Below the pieces are notes generated by a model, which saw only the letters and a list, made by a program, of their open reading frames with translations, made no database searches and was not told where the DNA came from. Positions 7,502 through 15,899 of a stretch of DNA of 64,000 nucleotides are shown here, in pieces; position 1 is the stretch's first letter, and every line of letters begins with the position of its first letter. Both the position numbers and the translations under genes were made by a program. Where the stretch lies: NCBI GenBank assembly GCA_017794825.1, contig CP051237.1, positions 4,792,501 to 4,856,500 of the forward strand, in the 5' to 3' direction. The DNA is from Pararhizobium sp. (GTDB lineage: Bacteria; Pseudomonadota; Alphaproteobacteria; Rhizobiales; Rhizobiaceae).

Positions 7502-8393
7502 GGCTTCCCCCGACTTTCTGCAGTATCCCGTTCGGGAAGATGTTCAGCGCTACAAGGATGACCGCGAGGAGGAAGGTGCTGGAATATTCCGGCGACACGT
7601 AGAAGGTGAACAGGTTCATCAGGATACCGACCAGGATTCCTCCGACAAGGCTGCCCGGAAGGCTGGCGAAACCGCCGATCACGGCTGCGGCGAAAGCCTG
7701 GAGCATGAACGTCGCCACGGTCGTCACGCTGAGAAAGGTCGTCGGAACGATCAGCAGGGCGCCGATGACGCCGAGTATGGCCGCCGAGATCCAGGCAAAG
7801 TAATGGACCGATTTCAGGTTCAGTCCGCACACTTCTGCGGCAAAGGGATTTTCAGACATGGCGCGGAAGGCGATGCCAAGCTTGGTGTAATCGATAACGA
7901 TGAAAAGCGTACCGATGGTGACGACCGCAACGGCCAGAACCGTCAGGTCATAGCCCGTCACTAGAAGACCAAGAACAGAGACGGTGAAGCGGGGGATCGG
8001 CAGATCGAGCGCCACGATGTCGGCGCCGAAGATCACCAGAGTCAGGCCCTGGGCGATAAGGCCGAAGCCGAGCGTGGCAATGGTCGAAGTCAGATCCGAT
8101 TCAAATACAAGCGGCGAGATGATCGAATAAATCAGAAACGCGATCGCCACGGCGCACAGGAGCGACACCACCACAGCGGCGCCCCAGCTCAGCGACAGAA
8201 GGACGCCACTAGACAATCCGTAGACGAGAAAGGCTGTCAGTCCCGCGACATTTCCGTGCGAGAAGTTCACGACCTTGGAGCATTTGAATATCATGACCAG
8301 CCCGAGAGCCCCGAGTGCGTACAAGCAGCCGGTGATCATGCCCGACCAGATCAGCGGGAAGAGATCGTAGAGCAGCGTATCCCAGAAAGTCAT
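7494..8393 (-). CDS. livH: Branched-chain-type ABC importer permease LivH
   Basis: This 299-residue membrane protein begins with LIWSGMITGCLYALGALGLVMIFK and N-F-S-H-G-N-V-A-G, the hallmark of LivH-type permeases (usually about 290-300 residues). It pairs with LivM. The ATG at 8393 touches the stop of the dehydrogenase gene upstream, so the genes are translationally coupled. Two dehydrogenase genes inserted between the binding-protein gene and the permeases are unusual and tie the oxidations to the imported substrate. Confidence 0.93.
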   Translation of the reverse strand: MTFWDTLLYDLFPLIWSGMITGCLYALGALGLVMIFKCSKVVNFSHGNVAGLTAFLVYGLSSGVLLSLSWGAAVVVSLLCAVAIAFLIYSIISPLVFESDLTSTIATLGFGLIAQGLTLVIFGADIVALDLPIPRFTVSVLGLLVTGYDLTVLAVAVVTIGTLFIVIDYTKLGIAFRAMSENPFAAEVCGLNLKSVHYFAWISAAILGVIGALLIVPTTFLSVTTVATFMLQAFAAAVIGGFASLPGSLVGGILVGILMNLFTFYVSPEYSSTFLLAVILVALNIFPNGILQKVGGSRV

Positions 8394-9283
8394 CAGTGCT
8401 CGTCCATAACGCCGTTTTCGACCAGCCGGATCACGGCGGGGAAATATTGTCCGCCCAGTCCGTTCTCGACCGCGGCTTCGTAATAGGCGCGTACCCTGTC
8501 GGCGGCAGGCAATTTAACGCCGGCGTCGGCGGCCAGCTCGAAGATGTAAGAAATGTCTTTCAGCACGTATTCGGGCGGGAAGGACTTGTCCGGAAATATG
8601 CGAGGGGCCATGGCCTTTCGGCCGTGGTTGCGCAAGACGAAACTGTCCCCTGATCCCTTTGAAACCGCGTCGAGCAGGGTGTCCGCATCAACTCCGGCTT
8701 TTTCCCCAAGCACGATCATCTCGGCAAGCGCCACGGTGTTGGCGAAAACCAGCATGTTGTTGACCAGTTTCAGAACCTGTCCCGCTCCGACATCGCCGCC
8801 ATAGGAGACGTCCGAGGCGATGTAGTCAAAAACCGGGCGCACCTTTTCATAGACAGTCGGGTCTCCTCCGACCATGATGCTCAGTTTTCCCTGTTGCGCG
8901 GCTTCACGCGTGCGGGCAACGGGCGCGTCTACAAAGTCAATCGCGCAGGACTTCAGCATTTCGGCCGTTTCGCGGGCCGAAGCGACAGTGGTGGTCGAAA
9001 GGTCCACCACGATTGCGCCCTCACGAGCCGCGCCAGCGATGGCCTTCGCGACCTGCTGGACCTGCGGCCCGCCCGGGAGGGACAGGCAGACGATATCCGA
9101 CTCGGTCGCCAGCGCCTCGATGGCGCCCATTGTTTCGGCCTTCGTGTCGGACAGCCCGGCCAAGGCCTCTTGCGAGAGGTCGAACGCCAGAACGCGCCCG
9201 GGATGTTTGGTTGCGATATTCCGGCACATCGGGCCGCCCATAACGCCCAAGCCTATGAATCCGATCGTGTTGTCATGCGTCAT
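8393..9283 (-). CDS. NAD(P)-dependent beta-hydroxyacid dehydrogenase (HIBADH family)
   Basis: This 296-residue protein has the Rossmann motif GFIGLGVMGGPM (8-19), the substrate segment D-A-P-V-A-R-T-R-E-A-A-Q-Q-G-K-L and the catalytic Lys in G-A-G-Q-V-L-K-L-V-N-N (K172). Most 3-hydroxyisobutyrate dehydrogenases have DAPVSGG; the A-R-T-R variant marks a different substrate group. It should oxidise a 3-hydroxy acid, or reduce the semialdehyde, in the cytoplasm. It lies between the SDR gene and livH in the transporter operon, so its substrate is probably the imported compound or its first product. Confidence 0.88.
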   Translation of the reverse strand: MTHDNTIGFIGLGVMGGPMCRNIATKHPGRVLAFDLSQEALAGLSDTKAETMGAIEALATESDIVCLSLPGGPQVQQVAKAIAGAAREGAIVVDLSTTTVASARETAEMLKSCAIDFVDAPVARTREAAQQGKLSIMVGGDPTVYEKVRPVFDYIASDVSYGGDVGAGQVLKLVNNMLVFANTVALAEMIVLGEKAGVDADTLLDAVSKGSGDSFVLRNHGRKAMAPRIFPDKSFPPEYVLKDISYIFELAADAGVKLPAADRVRAYYEAAVENGLGGQYFPAVIRLVENGVMDEH

Positions 9284-9287
9284 CGGG

Positions 9288-10037
9288 TCAATCCATCAAC
9301 ATGCCGCCGTTCACGTCGAGCACGGTGCCGGTGATCCAGTTGGAGGCGGGAGAACAAAGAAAGAGGATCGCCTGCGCGATGTCCTCCGGCTGGCCATACC
9401 GGCCAAGCGGCACATTACCGTTCGGCGAAGGCGCGGTGCGCTGAGTCACGGATTCCCACATGGGAGTTTCGACCGGGCCTGGCGCAATGACACTGGCGTA
9501 TACACCCTTGTCAGCGCCCGCCTTCGCGACCCATTTCATCAGTCCGTGCACTGCTGATTTGGCCGCCACATAGGAAGGGCCGGATGCAACGCCACCGATC
9601 TTGGAGGCTATGGAGCCGAGGGCTACGATCTTGCCCATGCCCTGTTCCGCCATGACAGGAAAGATCTCACGGACGGGATTGACGACGCCCATCAGGTTTA
9701 CGTCGAGGATCGATCGCCATTCCTCGTCGGTCGAATCGGTCAGATGCTTGTGCGATATCGTTCCGGCGCAAAGCACCAGCGCGTCAATGCTTCCATACTG
9801 TTTTTTGGTCTCGGAAATGATCGAGCGGGACTCGTCCCGTGATGTCACATCGTACGTCCGGTAGACAATCTTGTTGGACTCGAACTGGGGGTCGCCTGCG
9901 ATGTCGGTCGCGATCACAGTTGCGCCCGCTTCAGCCAGGGTGAGGACGGTGGCCTTTCCGATGCCGCCTGTCGCCCCGGTTACAAGTGCGACCTTTCCAT
10001 CCATACGAGCGGGACCGCTGACAGGAAGATGGGACAT
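9288..10037 (-). CDS. Short-chain dehydrogenase/reductase
   Basis: This 249-residue classical SDR has the cofactor motif T-G-A-T-G-G-I-G (about 20-27), the catalytic Ser in L-G-S-I-A-S, the Y-V-A-A-K catalytic pair and the C-terminal G-T-V-L-D-V-N-G-G. The NNAG motif is L-C-A-G. The start at 10037 is preceded by AAGAGG at good spacing; an upstream in-frame ATG at 10064 lacks this. It follows livJ after a GC hairpin and precedes the hydroxyacid dehydrogenase by 4 bp. It probably oxidises an alcohol of the imported substrate; specificity is unknown. Confidence 0.88.
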   Translation of the reverse strand: MSHLPVSGPARMDGKVALVTGATGGIGKATVLTLAEAGATVIATDIAGDPQFESNKIVYRTYDVTSRDESRSIISETKKQYGSIDALVLCAGTISHKHLTDSTDEEWRSILDVNLMGVVNPVREIFPVMAEQGMGKIVALGSIASKIGGVASGPSYVAAKSAVHGLMKWVAKAGADKGVYASVIAPGPVETPMWESVTQRTAPSPNGNVPLGRYGQPEDIAQAILFLCSPASNWITGTVLDVNGGMLMD

Positions 10038-10074
10038 GAAGACCTCTTGATACAGATTTCTCAACGTTGGGATT

Positions 10075-10098
10075 CCCGCCGGTAGGTTACCCGGCGGG
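10075..10098 (-). terminator. GC-rich hairpin after livJ (attenuator or mRNA-stabilising)
   Basis: Perfect 8-bp inverted repeat CCCGCCGG/CCGGCGGG with an 8-nt loop, between the stop of livJ and the SDR gene on the same strand. No T-run follows on the minus strand, so it is more likely to trim or stabilise the livJ message than to end transcription fully. This is a common way to make more binding protein than permease. Confidence 0.55.
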
Positions 10099-10114
10099 AC
10101 AGGTGCAGGCGACC

Positions 10115-11323
10115 TTATTTTGGAGCGGCCGCGTCGAACACGACGGCGGGATAGGGTTCGAATTCCCGCACCAGTACGAATTTCCCGTCCTTGTACTGGA
10201 TGATGCCTTCCTGGCGCGTGCCACGATGGTCGCCGGGCTCAAAGGTAACGCCGCGCGCACCGCCGACAGCTTCACCCGACATGGTGTTCATAACTTCAAC
10301 CAGATTTTCGCGCGTGATGTCCTTGCCGCTGTCCAGCAGCATCTGAAAACCCTTGTGGAAAAGCGCCGCATTGCTCCATCCGTTCAGGCCAAGCACACCG
10401 ACCGGATCGTTCGGGTAATACTTCGCCACCGATTCGCGATAGGCTACAACTTCCGGCTCCTCGCTTGCTACCGGCAGCAACCAGGACGAGAAGTGCACGC
10501 CCTCAAGTAGGTCACCCGTCAGTTTTAGAGTGGACGGATCCGCCGTAAAGAACGGAGCAAACCATTCAACATCGAGTCCCTGGAGATCGGCTGCTTTCAG
10601 CGCTGCCGCGAGATTGGCGTTGGAGCCGAATATGACGACTGCCTCAGCTCCCGAATTCGCGATGCGGCGAATATGAGGACTGAAACTTGTGGTCTTTACG
10701 TCGAAGGGAATGGATTCGACGGGTTCGAGGCCGAGCGATTCCATATAGGGATCGAAGCCTCGCTTTGCGGATTTTCCCAACTCATCGTTTTCCCAGAGCA
10801 GGGCGATCTTCTTGAAGCCCAGATCATTGACCGCATAGTCGACACTCGAGGCTGCGGACCATCCGTAATCGGGCAGCAAAGGAAATACCGTCGGTTCAAC
10901 GAAGAACTGGCTCGATCCGCCAACCGGTCCGATGATCGGAACTCCGGCTTCATTTGCATAGGGTATTACCGCAACGTTCGTCGCGGTTCCGAGCGGGGCG
11001 GCCAGCGCAAAGATTTTGTCATCTTCCACAAGTGTTCGGGCTACGGCGACGCTGCGCGCCGGATCGTAGCCATCGTCCTTGGTGATGAAATTAAAAGTCC
11101 AGCCGTCTACCTCGCCGGTCTCGTTCAAGCGTTTGAAATATGCCTCGGACGCGTGTGTCAGCGTGGCGTAAAAGGGCACCGGCCCTGTTATCGGAGTGAA
11201 GGCCCCGATTGTGACGACCTTGTTCTCAAGATCAATTCCTGTCTCAGCCGTCGCGGGGGCGGCCGCAAGTGTGCCGACCGCAAAGGCGGTCGCAAGGGCG
11301 CACTTCCGAATAGCATTCAGCAT
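10115..11323 (-). CDS. livJ: Periplasmic substrate-binding protein, LivJ/type I fold
   Basis: This 402-residue protein has a Sec signal peptide (MLNAIRKCALATAFAVGTL, cleavage near A-T-A-E about residue 26) followed by the type I periplasmic-binding domain: V-T-I-G-A-F-T-P-I-T-G-P then P-V-G-G-S-S-Q-F. It captures the substrate for LivHMGF. It is the first gene of the minus-strand operon and faces a CoA-transferase gene across a 259-bp control region with palindromic operators. The ligand cannot be read from the sequence; the neighbouring genes favour a small organic acid, amide or lactone over leucine. Confidence 0.92.
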   Translation of the reverse strand: MLNAIRKCALATAFAVGTLAAAPATAETGIDLENKVVTIGAFTPITGPVPFYATLTHASEAYFKRLNETGEVDGWTFNFITKDDGYDPARSVAVARTLVEDDKIFALAAPLGTATNVAVIPYANEAGVPIIGPVGGSSQFFVEPTVFPLLPDYGWSAASSVDYAVNDLGFKKIALLWENDELGKSAKRGFDPYMESLGLEPVESIPFDVKTTSFSPHIRRIANSGAEAVVIFGSNANLAAALKAADLQGLDVEWFAPFFTADPSTLKLTGDLLEGVHFSSWLLPVASEEPEVVAYRESVAKYYPNDPVGVLGLNGWSNAALFHKGFQMLLDSGKDITRENLVEVMNTMSGEAVGGARGVTFEPGDHRGTRQEGIIQYKDGKFVLVREFEPYPAVVFDAAAPK

Positions 11324-11394
11324 TGAGTCTCTCCTCCCTGGAGCTGGTTTACCGTCATACCAACAAATTCATATCGACCTACGTCGACAGCGGC

Positions 11395-11406
11395 ATGATG
11401 CATTAT
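11395..11406. promoter_or_regulatory. Palindromic operator, copy 3 (one mismatch)
   Basis: ATGATGCATTAT differs at one base from the ATAATGCATTAT palindrome. It lies about 75 bp upstream of livJ in the divergent control region, a position suited to repress the liv operon. Confidence 0.55.
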
Positions 11407-11488
11407 AAAATCCAAGTGTCAACATTATACAGTTAACAACAGCCTCGATCGCCGTTAAATTCCCTGCAAGAGTGACCTTGACCTCAAG

Positions 11489-11507
11489 ATAATGCATTAT
11501 GCATTAT
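11489..11507. promoter_or_regulatory. Palindromic operator, copy 4 with an overlapping second site
   Basis: ATAATGCATTAT (11489-11500) is immediately followed by GCATTAT, which creates an overlapping near-copy ATTATGCATTAT at 11496-11507. It sits about 80 bp upstream of the plus-strand CoA-transferase. A possible promoter is TTGACC (11478-11483) with CATTAT (11502-11507) after 18 bp, so the operators would cover the spacer and -10 element. Confidence 0.6.
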
Positions 11508-11582
11508 ATGTGTGGCAAGAGGAAAACTTAAATTAGTTGATGAAAAGGCCTAGTGACCGCCAATCCACAAGGGAGAAAATGC

Positions 11583-12809
11583 ATGAAATCCGGCATACTT
11601 GCAGGCAAGACCGTCATTGAACTCGGGAGCATGATTGCCGCGCCCTTCGCGGCGCATCTGTTGAATCAGCTTGGGGCGGAGGTCATCAAGATAGAACCAC
11701 CGAGCGGCGATACGACTCGAAAACTGGTTCGCGGCGGACCGAGCGGCAGCTATCTTGCATTCAATCGCGGAAAGCGCAGCCTTTGCCTCGACATGACGAC
11801 TCCCGAAGGCGGCGAGGTATTCCGGAAGCTGGTCAAACGGTCCGACATCGTGCTGCAAAACCTTTCTCCCAGCGCGGCGCGAAAGCTCGGCGTGACTTTC
11901 GACGTGTGCAACACGATCAACCCGGGCGTCATTTTTTGCCACATAAAGGGGTATGGCACAGGCCCTCTCGCGGACCATGTCGCGTCCAATCCGATCGCCG
12001 AAGCCGCTACGGGCGTCATGTATTACAATCGTCCGGAGGGTCGCCCGGCGCGTCTCGGTCCCTCGTACCACGACCAGTTCGCGGGCTGCTACGCGGTCAT
12101 TGCGATTCTGTCGACATTGATGTCCGACCGGTCTCCGGAAAAGCGCGAGATCGAGATCGGATTGTATGAAACCGGATTGCATATCGCAGCGCGAGATCTC
12201 CTGGGCGTTCAGCTCAAGTCCCAGCTGCTCGGCCGGCCGGAACAGGAGCCGTCCGCGGAATTCTCCATTCCCGGATATGGCGCCTACGAAACCGGCGAGG
12301 GGCGTTGGATCTACCTGGTCATGTTGACGGACGATCATTGGCGCAAATTCTGCAAGGCGGTGAAAATCGATCCCAGTCCGGACTTCGCCACACTTCGACA
12401 GAGGCGCGGACAGCGCGCTGCGGTCGAAGCGATCGTGACGGAAGCAGTCAGGGCGCATCGCTTCGACGATCTCGTGACGAAGCTGGACGCCGCCGGAGCC
12501 GGATATACAGAGGTGCTTCCCCTCGACCGGGTGCTTGAAACGCCGCAGGCCGAGTCGGGTGAAAAGGTCTCCGATTTCGGGTTTGGCGGCTACGACTTCA
12601 AGACACCCGAACTTCCCCTCGGCCCATTGCTGGCCGATGTCTGCGAGGCCTTGCCGCCGCCGCTTCTCGGTGAGCATACGAGCGAAATTCTTTCGTCGCT
12701 TGGTTACGACGAGAATGAAACGGCGGATCTCGTTGCATCGGGCGCCGCCGTCGTCGCCGACCCTCGGGCCGGGCTGTGGGCGCTGCCCGGCCGAAAGGCG
12801 GCGTCATGA
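11583..12809 (+). CDS. Class III (CaiB/BaiF) CoA-transferase
   Basis: This 408-residue enzyme has the family N-terminus (G-K-T-V-I-E-L-G-S then L-G-A-E-V-I-K-I-E-P-P) and an Asp (D164, in S-Y-H-D-Q-F-A-G) at the position of the catalytic nucleophile. It should activate an acid to its CoA thioester using succinyl-CoA or a similar donor. The ATG at 11583 follows GGGAG at suitable spacing; a GTG at 11553 is less likely. It overlaps the CitE-type lyase gene by 4 bp. With the MaoC hydratase across the block it matches the transferase-hydratase-lyase order used for itaconate-like acids. Confidence 0.9.
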   Translation: MKSGILAGKTVIELGSMIAAPFAAHLLNQLGAEVIKIEPPSGDTTRKLVRGGPSGSYLAFNRGKRSLCLDMTTPEGGEVFRKLVKRSDIVLQNLSPSAARKLGVTFDVCNTINPGVIFCHIKGYGTGPLADHVASNPIAEAATGVMYYNRPEGRPARLGPSYHDQFAGCYAVIAILSTLMSDRSPEKREIEIGLYETGLHIAARDLLGVQLKSQLLGRPEQEPSAEFSIPGYGAYETGEGRWIYLVMLTDDHWRKFCKAVKIDPSPDFATLRQRRGQRAAVEAIVTEAVRAHRFDDLVTKLDAAGAGYTEVLPLDRVLETPQAESGEKVSDFGFGGYDFKTPELPLGPLLADVCEALPPPLLGEHTSEILSSLGYDENETADLVASGAAVVADPRAGLWALPGRKAAS

Positions 12810-13660
12810 TCCGGTCGTTGCTGTTCGTTCCCGGCGACAGCCGGCGGAAATTCGACAAAGCTGTGGCAGGCGACGCGGATGCGCTCATTCTCGATCTGGA
12901 AGATTCGGTCGCCGCTTCCGGCAAGGCGGCGGCGCGGAATCTGGTAGCGGAGATGCTGGCCGCTCCCAGAAGCGGTCCTTTGCTGTTCGTCCGTGTAAAC
13001 GACCTCGGGACGGGTTTGATCCTCGATGATCTTGCAGCCGTCATGCCGCGCGCGCCGGACGGGATCGTGCTTCCGAAATGCCAAAGTCCGGAAGACCTCA
13101 ACCGGGTCGCCAATTACCTGGCTGCGTTCGAGGCGGCTCATGGGCTTGATCCGACCCGCATCCTGGCGATCGCCACCGAGACGGCGGGCTCGTTGTTCAA
13201 CGTTGGTCGCTACGCCGACGCCGATGAAAGGCTGTGGGGATTGATGTGGGGCGCCGAAGATCTTGCCGCATCTCTCGGTGCGCGTGAAAACAGGACAGCT
13301 GAGGGTTATCACGAGCCTTTCCGCCTGGCCCGCAATCTGTGTCTCGCCGGAGCTGCAGCGGCAGGGGTGGTTGCGGTCGATACGATCTGCGCCGTGCTGG
13401 ACGACATGTCGGTAATCGAATCGGAAGCCGCCAGCGCCCGGCGTGACGGGTTCGCGGCGAAAGCGGTGATCCATCCAAAACATGTAGCGGCCGTGAACGC
13501 CGCCTTTGCGCCGACCGAGGAAGAACTCTCCTGGGCGAGAAAGGTCATTGCAGCGTTTGATGACGATCCGTCGGCCGGCGTTGTCCGCATCGACGGAAAA
13601 ATGGTGGACAAGCCGCACGAACGGGCAGCAAGGGCGATACTCTCGGCAACCCAGACCTGA
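12806..13660 (+). CDS. HpcH/HpaI-CitE family CoA-ester lyase
   Basis: This 284-residue protein is of CitE-like size. It starts M-I-R-S-L-L-F-V-P-G-D-S and shows the Mg-binding L-D-L-E-D-S-V-A, A-T-E-T-A-G-S-L-F-N, and the late I-H-P-K-H-V-A-A-V-N motif typical of malyl-CoA/citramalyl-CoA lyases. These split a beta-hydroxyacyl-CoA into acetyl-CoA (or propionyl-CoA) and an alpha-keto acid such as pyruvate or glyoxylate. The ATGA overlap with the CoA-transferase couples them. It would provide the carbon-carbon cleavage step of the pathway. The exact substrate is inferred only by analogy. Confidence 0.88.
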   Translation: MIRSLLFVPGDSRRKFDKAVAGDADALILDLEDSVAASGKAAARNLVAEMLAAPRSGPLLFVRVNDLGTGLILDDLAAVMPRAPDGIVLPKCQSPEDLNRVANYLAAFEAAHGLDPTRILAIATETAGSLFNVGRYADADERLWGLMWGAEDLAASLGARENRTAEGYHEPFRLARNLCLAGAAAAGVVAVDTICAVLDDMSVIESEAASARRDGFAAKAVIHPKHVAAVNAAFAPTEEELSWARKVIAAFDDDPSAGVVRIDGKMVDKPHERAARAILSATQT

Positions 13661-13705
13661 TCCGTCGCGGCAGGTCTCACGTCGGGTTTTGATAAAAGAG
13701 TAAAT

Positions 13706-13721
13706 TGTTAACAGTTGACAT
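13706..13721. promoter_or_regulatory. Candidate GntR operator (second motif), upstream of the lyase-isomerase pair
   Basis: TGTTAACAGTTGACAT matches TGTAGACAGTTGACAG at 17443 in 13 of 16 positions. It lies in a 113-bp gap before the PEP-mutase-family gene, suggesting that this gene and prpF form their own regulated unit. Confidence 0.45.
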
Positions 13722-13773
13722 ATTGCTTCGGCAGTCTCTATTGTTCGCCATCGAACTACCGGGAAGAGGGGCC

Positions 13774-14688
13774 ATGCCAGAGCATATCGAATTCCAATCC
13801 AAATCCAGACGGCACAGCGACCCTGCGCAAAGGCGGAAAATATTCAGAGACATAGTCGAAACCCGGAATGCGGCGCTCCTGCCCGGCGCCGCAAACGCGC
13901 TCACGGCGCGTATCATCGAAGATCTGGGATTCTGCGCCGTCTACCTGACGGGAGCTGGTCTGACCAACACGACGCTTGGTTTGCCGGATCTCGGAATGGT
14001 GACCGCAACCGAGCTGGTTGATGCGACGTCGCGAATTGCGGATATTTGCGAGTTGCCGCTCCTGGTGGATATGGACACGGGATTCGGCAATGCTCTGAAC
14101 GCCTATCACACCGTGCGCCGGCTCGAGCGGGCCGGGGCGGCGGCCATCCAGATCGAAGACCAGGTCTTTCCGAAGAAATGCGGACATTTCGCCGGAAAAG
14201 CTGTCGTCCCGGCCGATGAGATGGTCGGCAAATTGAAGGCGTGCCTGGACGCGCGGCAGGACGAAAATACAATGATTGTGGCGCGAACCGACGCACGCGC
14301 GGTGGAGGGGTTCGAAGCTGCCATGGACAGGGCGCACCGCATGATCGAGGTGGGAGCGGATGTGATCTTCGTCGAGGCGCCGGAAACCCGTGACGAAGTA
14401 ATGAAGATCGCCGCGCTGCCGGCCCCGCAGATCGTCAACCTCGTAGTCGGAGGCAAAACGCCGATGCTTGACCAGGCTGAACTGGCGAATGCAGGCTTTG
14501 CCTTCACCCTCTACGCCAATGCCGCGCTTCAGGCGTCGGTCCTGGCCATGCAGCAGGTTCTGGGGTCCCTCGTGAAGACCGGATCGCTGTCCGAAGTCTC
14601 GGAAAGACTTGCCGGTTTCTCGGAACGCCAGCGTCTTGTCGGAAAACCGCAGCTCGACGAACTTGCGCTGCGATATGAGGGGTCCTGA
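13774..14688 (+). CDS. Isocitrate lyase/PEP-mutase superfamily lyase
   Basis: This 304-residue protein has the superfamily core: P-G-A-A-N-A-L, the metal region V-D-M-D-T-G-F-G-N (98-106) and the gating-loop motif K-K-C-G-H (134-138) as in isocitrate and methylisocitrate lyases. Relatives include 2,3-dimethylmalate lyase, methylisocitrate lyase and oxaloacetate hydrolases or decarboxylases. The ATG at 13774 follows a purine-rich GGAAGAGGGG. It is directly followed by a PrpF-type isomerase; in nicotinate-fermenting bacteria dimethylmalate lyase works with a PrpF-like methylitaconate isomerase. Related chemistry here is an inference. Confidence 0.88.
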   Translation: MPEHIEFQSKSRRHSDPAQRRKIFRDIVETRNAALLPGAANALTARIIEDLGFCAVYLTGAGLTNTTLGLPDLGMVTATELVDATSRIADICELPLLVDMDTGFGNALNAYHTVRRLERAGAAAIQIEDQVFPKKCGHFAGKAVVPADEMVGKLKACLDARQDENTMIVARTDARAVEGFEAAMDRAHRMIEVGADVIFVEAPETRDEVMKIAALPAPQIVNLVVGGKTPMLDQAELANAGFAFTLYANAALQASVLAMQQVLGSLVKTGSLSEVSERLAGFSERQRLVGKPQLDELALRYEGS

Positions 14689-14700
14689 CCGGAGACAGCA

Positions 14701-15837
14701 ATGGCGTCGAAGGGAATTCCTGCAAGCTTCTGGCGGGGCGGTACGTCCAACGCGCTCGTGTTCGACATTGCGGATCTGCCCGCCGACCGGTCCGAATGGG
14801 ACGCGATCTTTCTGTCCGCCATGGGCTCACCTGATTCGAACGGACGGCAACTGGACGGGATGGGCGGCGGCGTGTCTTCCCTCTCCAAGGTCTGCGTTCT
14901 CGGCCCGCCATCGTGCGACGACGCGGATGTCGATTTCACCTTCGCCCAGGTTTCGATTGGAAAGCCCCACGTCGATTACGGCGGAAATTGCGGGAACATG
15001 GTTTCCGCCATGGGACCGGCGGCCCTGGATCTCGGAATCGTTGCTCATTCCAACGGGGACATGGCCCGGATACGGATCCACAATACCAACACCGGCAAGA
15101 TAATCGTCGGTCAATTTCCCGTACGAGATGGCGAACTGGAAACTGACGGAGTGTTGGCGATCGATGGCGTCGCCGGGACCGCCGCGCCGATCCGGCTGGA
15201 TTTCCTTGATCCGGGTGGCGCCAAGACGGGACTGCTCTTGCCGACCGGATTTCCGGTCGACAGGCTTTCGACCCCCGGCGGCGACATAAACGCCACACTT
15301 GTCGACGCAGCCAATCCCTGTGTTTTCGTGACGGCCGCCGACCTTGGCGTAACCGGCGCCGAGCATCCCGATGAGCTCGCCGCCAACGCGGTCTTCATGA
15401 CGCGTATGGAGGAAATTCGTTGCGCCGGGTCCGTCCGCATGGGCCTTGCGCGAGACCTCCCCGCCGCCGCCAGGATGCAAAGCATCCCCAAGGTGGCGAT
15501 CGTCGCGCCGCCAGCGGAAACGACGCTGCTGTCCGGCGTTCGTCTGGCGGCGTCGGACGTTTCGCTGATGGTTCGCATGTTGTCGATGGAGCAACCACAT
15601 CGCGCGACGCCGATCACCGGAGCGATTTGTCTTGGGCTTGCCGTGCGGATCCCGGGCAGCATTCCAGCCGGGGTCTGTACTGCGCATCAAGGGCCGATCA
15701 CGATTTCGCACCCGTCTGGATCGACGCTGGTCGACGCCGAGGTGACGATGACGGACGGTTTCGCGCAGGCGGTCAGCGGCAGTGTTTACCGCTCGGCGCG
15801 AAAGCTGTTTTCAGGGCTCGTATATTATCGCGCATGA
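14701..15837 (+). CDS. PrpF-family isomerase (aconitate/methylitaconate/oxalomesaconate type)
   Basis: This 378-residue protein starts I-P-A-S-F-W-R-G-G-T-S-N and contains the Y-G-G-N-C-G-N-M active-site motif (C97), with a second Cys in G-A-I-C-L-G and the PrpF-like S-S-L-S-K-V segment. The family moves double bonds in unsaturated di- and tricarboxylates (2-methylaconitate isomerase, methylitaconate isomerase, 4-oxalomesaconate tautomerase). It lies 12 bp after the lyase gene. Two plus-strand lyases and this isomerase point to breakdown of a branched unsaturated acid. It converges with the flavoprotein gene. Confidence 0.88.
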   Translation: MASKGIPASFWRGGTSNALVFDIADLPADRSEWDAIFLSAMGSPDSNGRQLDGMGGGVSSLSKVCVLGPPSCDDADVDFTFAQVSIGKPHVDYGGNCGNMVSAMGPAALDLGIVAHSNGDMARIRIHNTNTGKIIVGQFPVRDGELETDGVLAIDGVAGTAAPIRLDFLDPGGAKTGLLLPTGFPVDRLSTPGGDINATLVDAANPCVFVTAADLGVTGAEHPDELAANAVFMTRMEEIRCAGSVRMGLARDLPAAARMQSIPKVAIVAPPAETTLLSGVRLAASDVSLMVRMLSMEQPHRATPITGAICLGLAVRIPGSIPAGVCTAHQGPITISHPSGSTLVDAEVTMTDGFAQAVSGSVYRSARKLFSGLVYYRA

Positions 15838-15899
15838 AGCAGATGATCGGCACATTTCAGCACCGGTCATCCGTTTCGGCCCTCGGTTCTTCGGGAGGC

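Noticed and set aside
11324..11582. A strong livJ promoter with TTGACA and TATAAT
   Set aside because: Both hexamers occur on the minus strand but with only 9 bp between them or in the wrong order, so no confident call was made.
15838..15899. Terminator between prpF-like and flavoprotein genes
   Set aside because: The CCCTCGG/CGGGAGG stretch does not form a convincing stem and no T-run follows.
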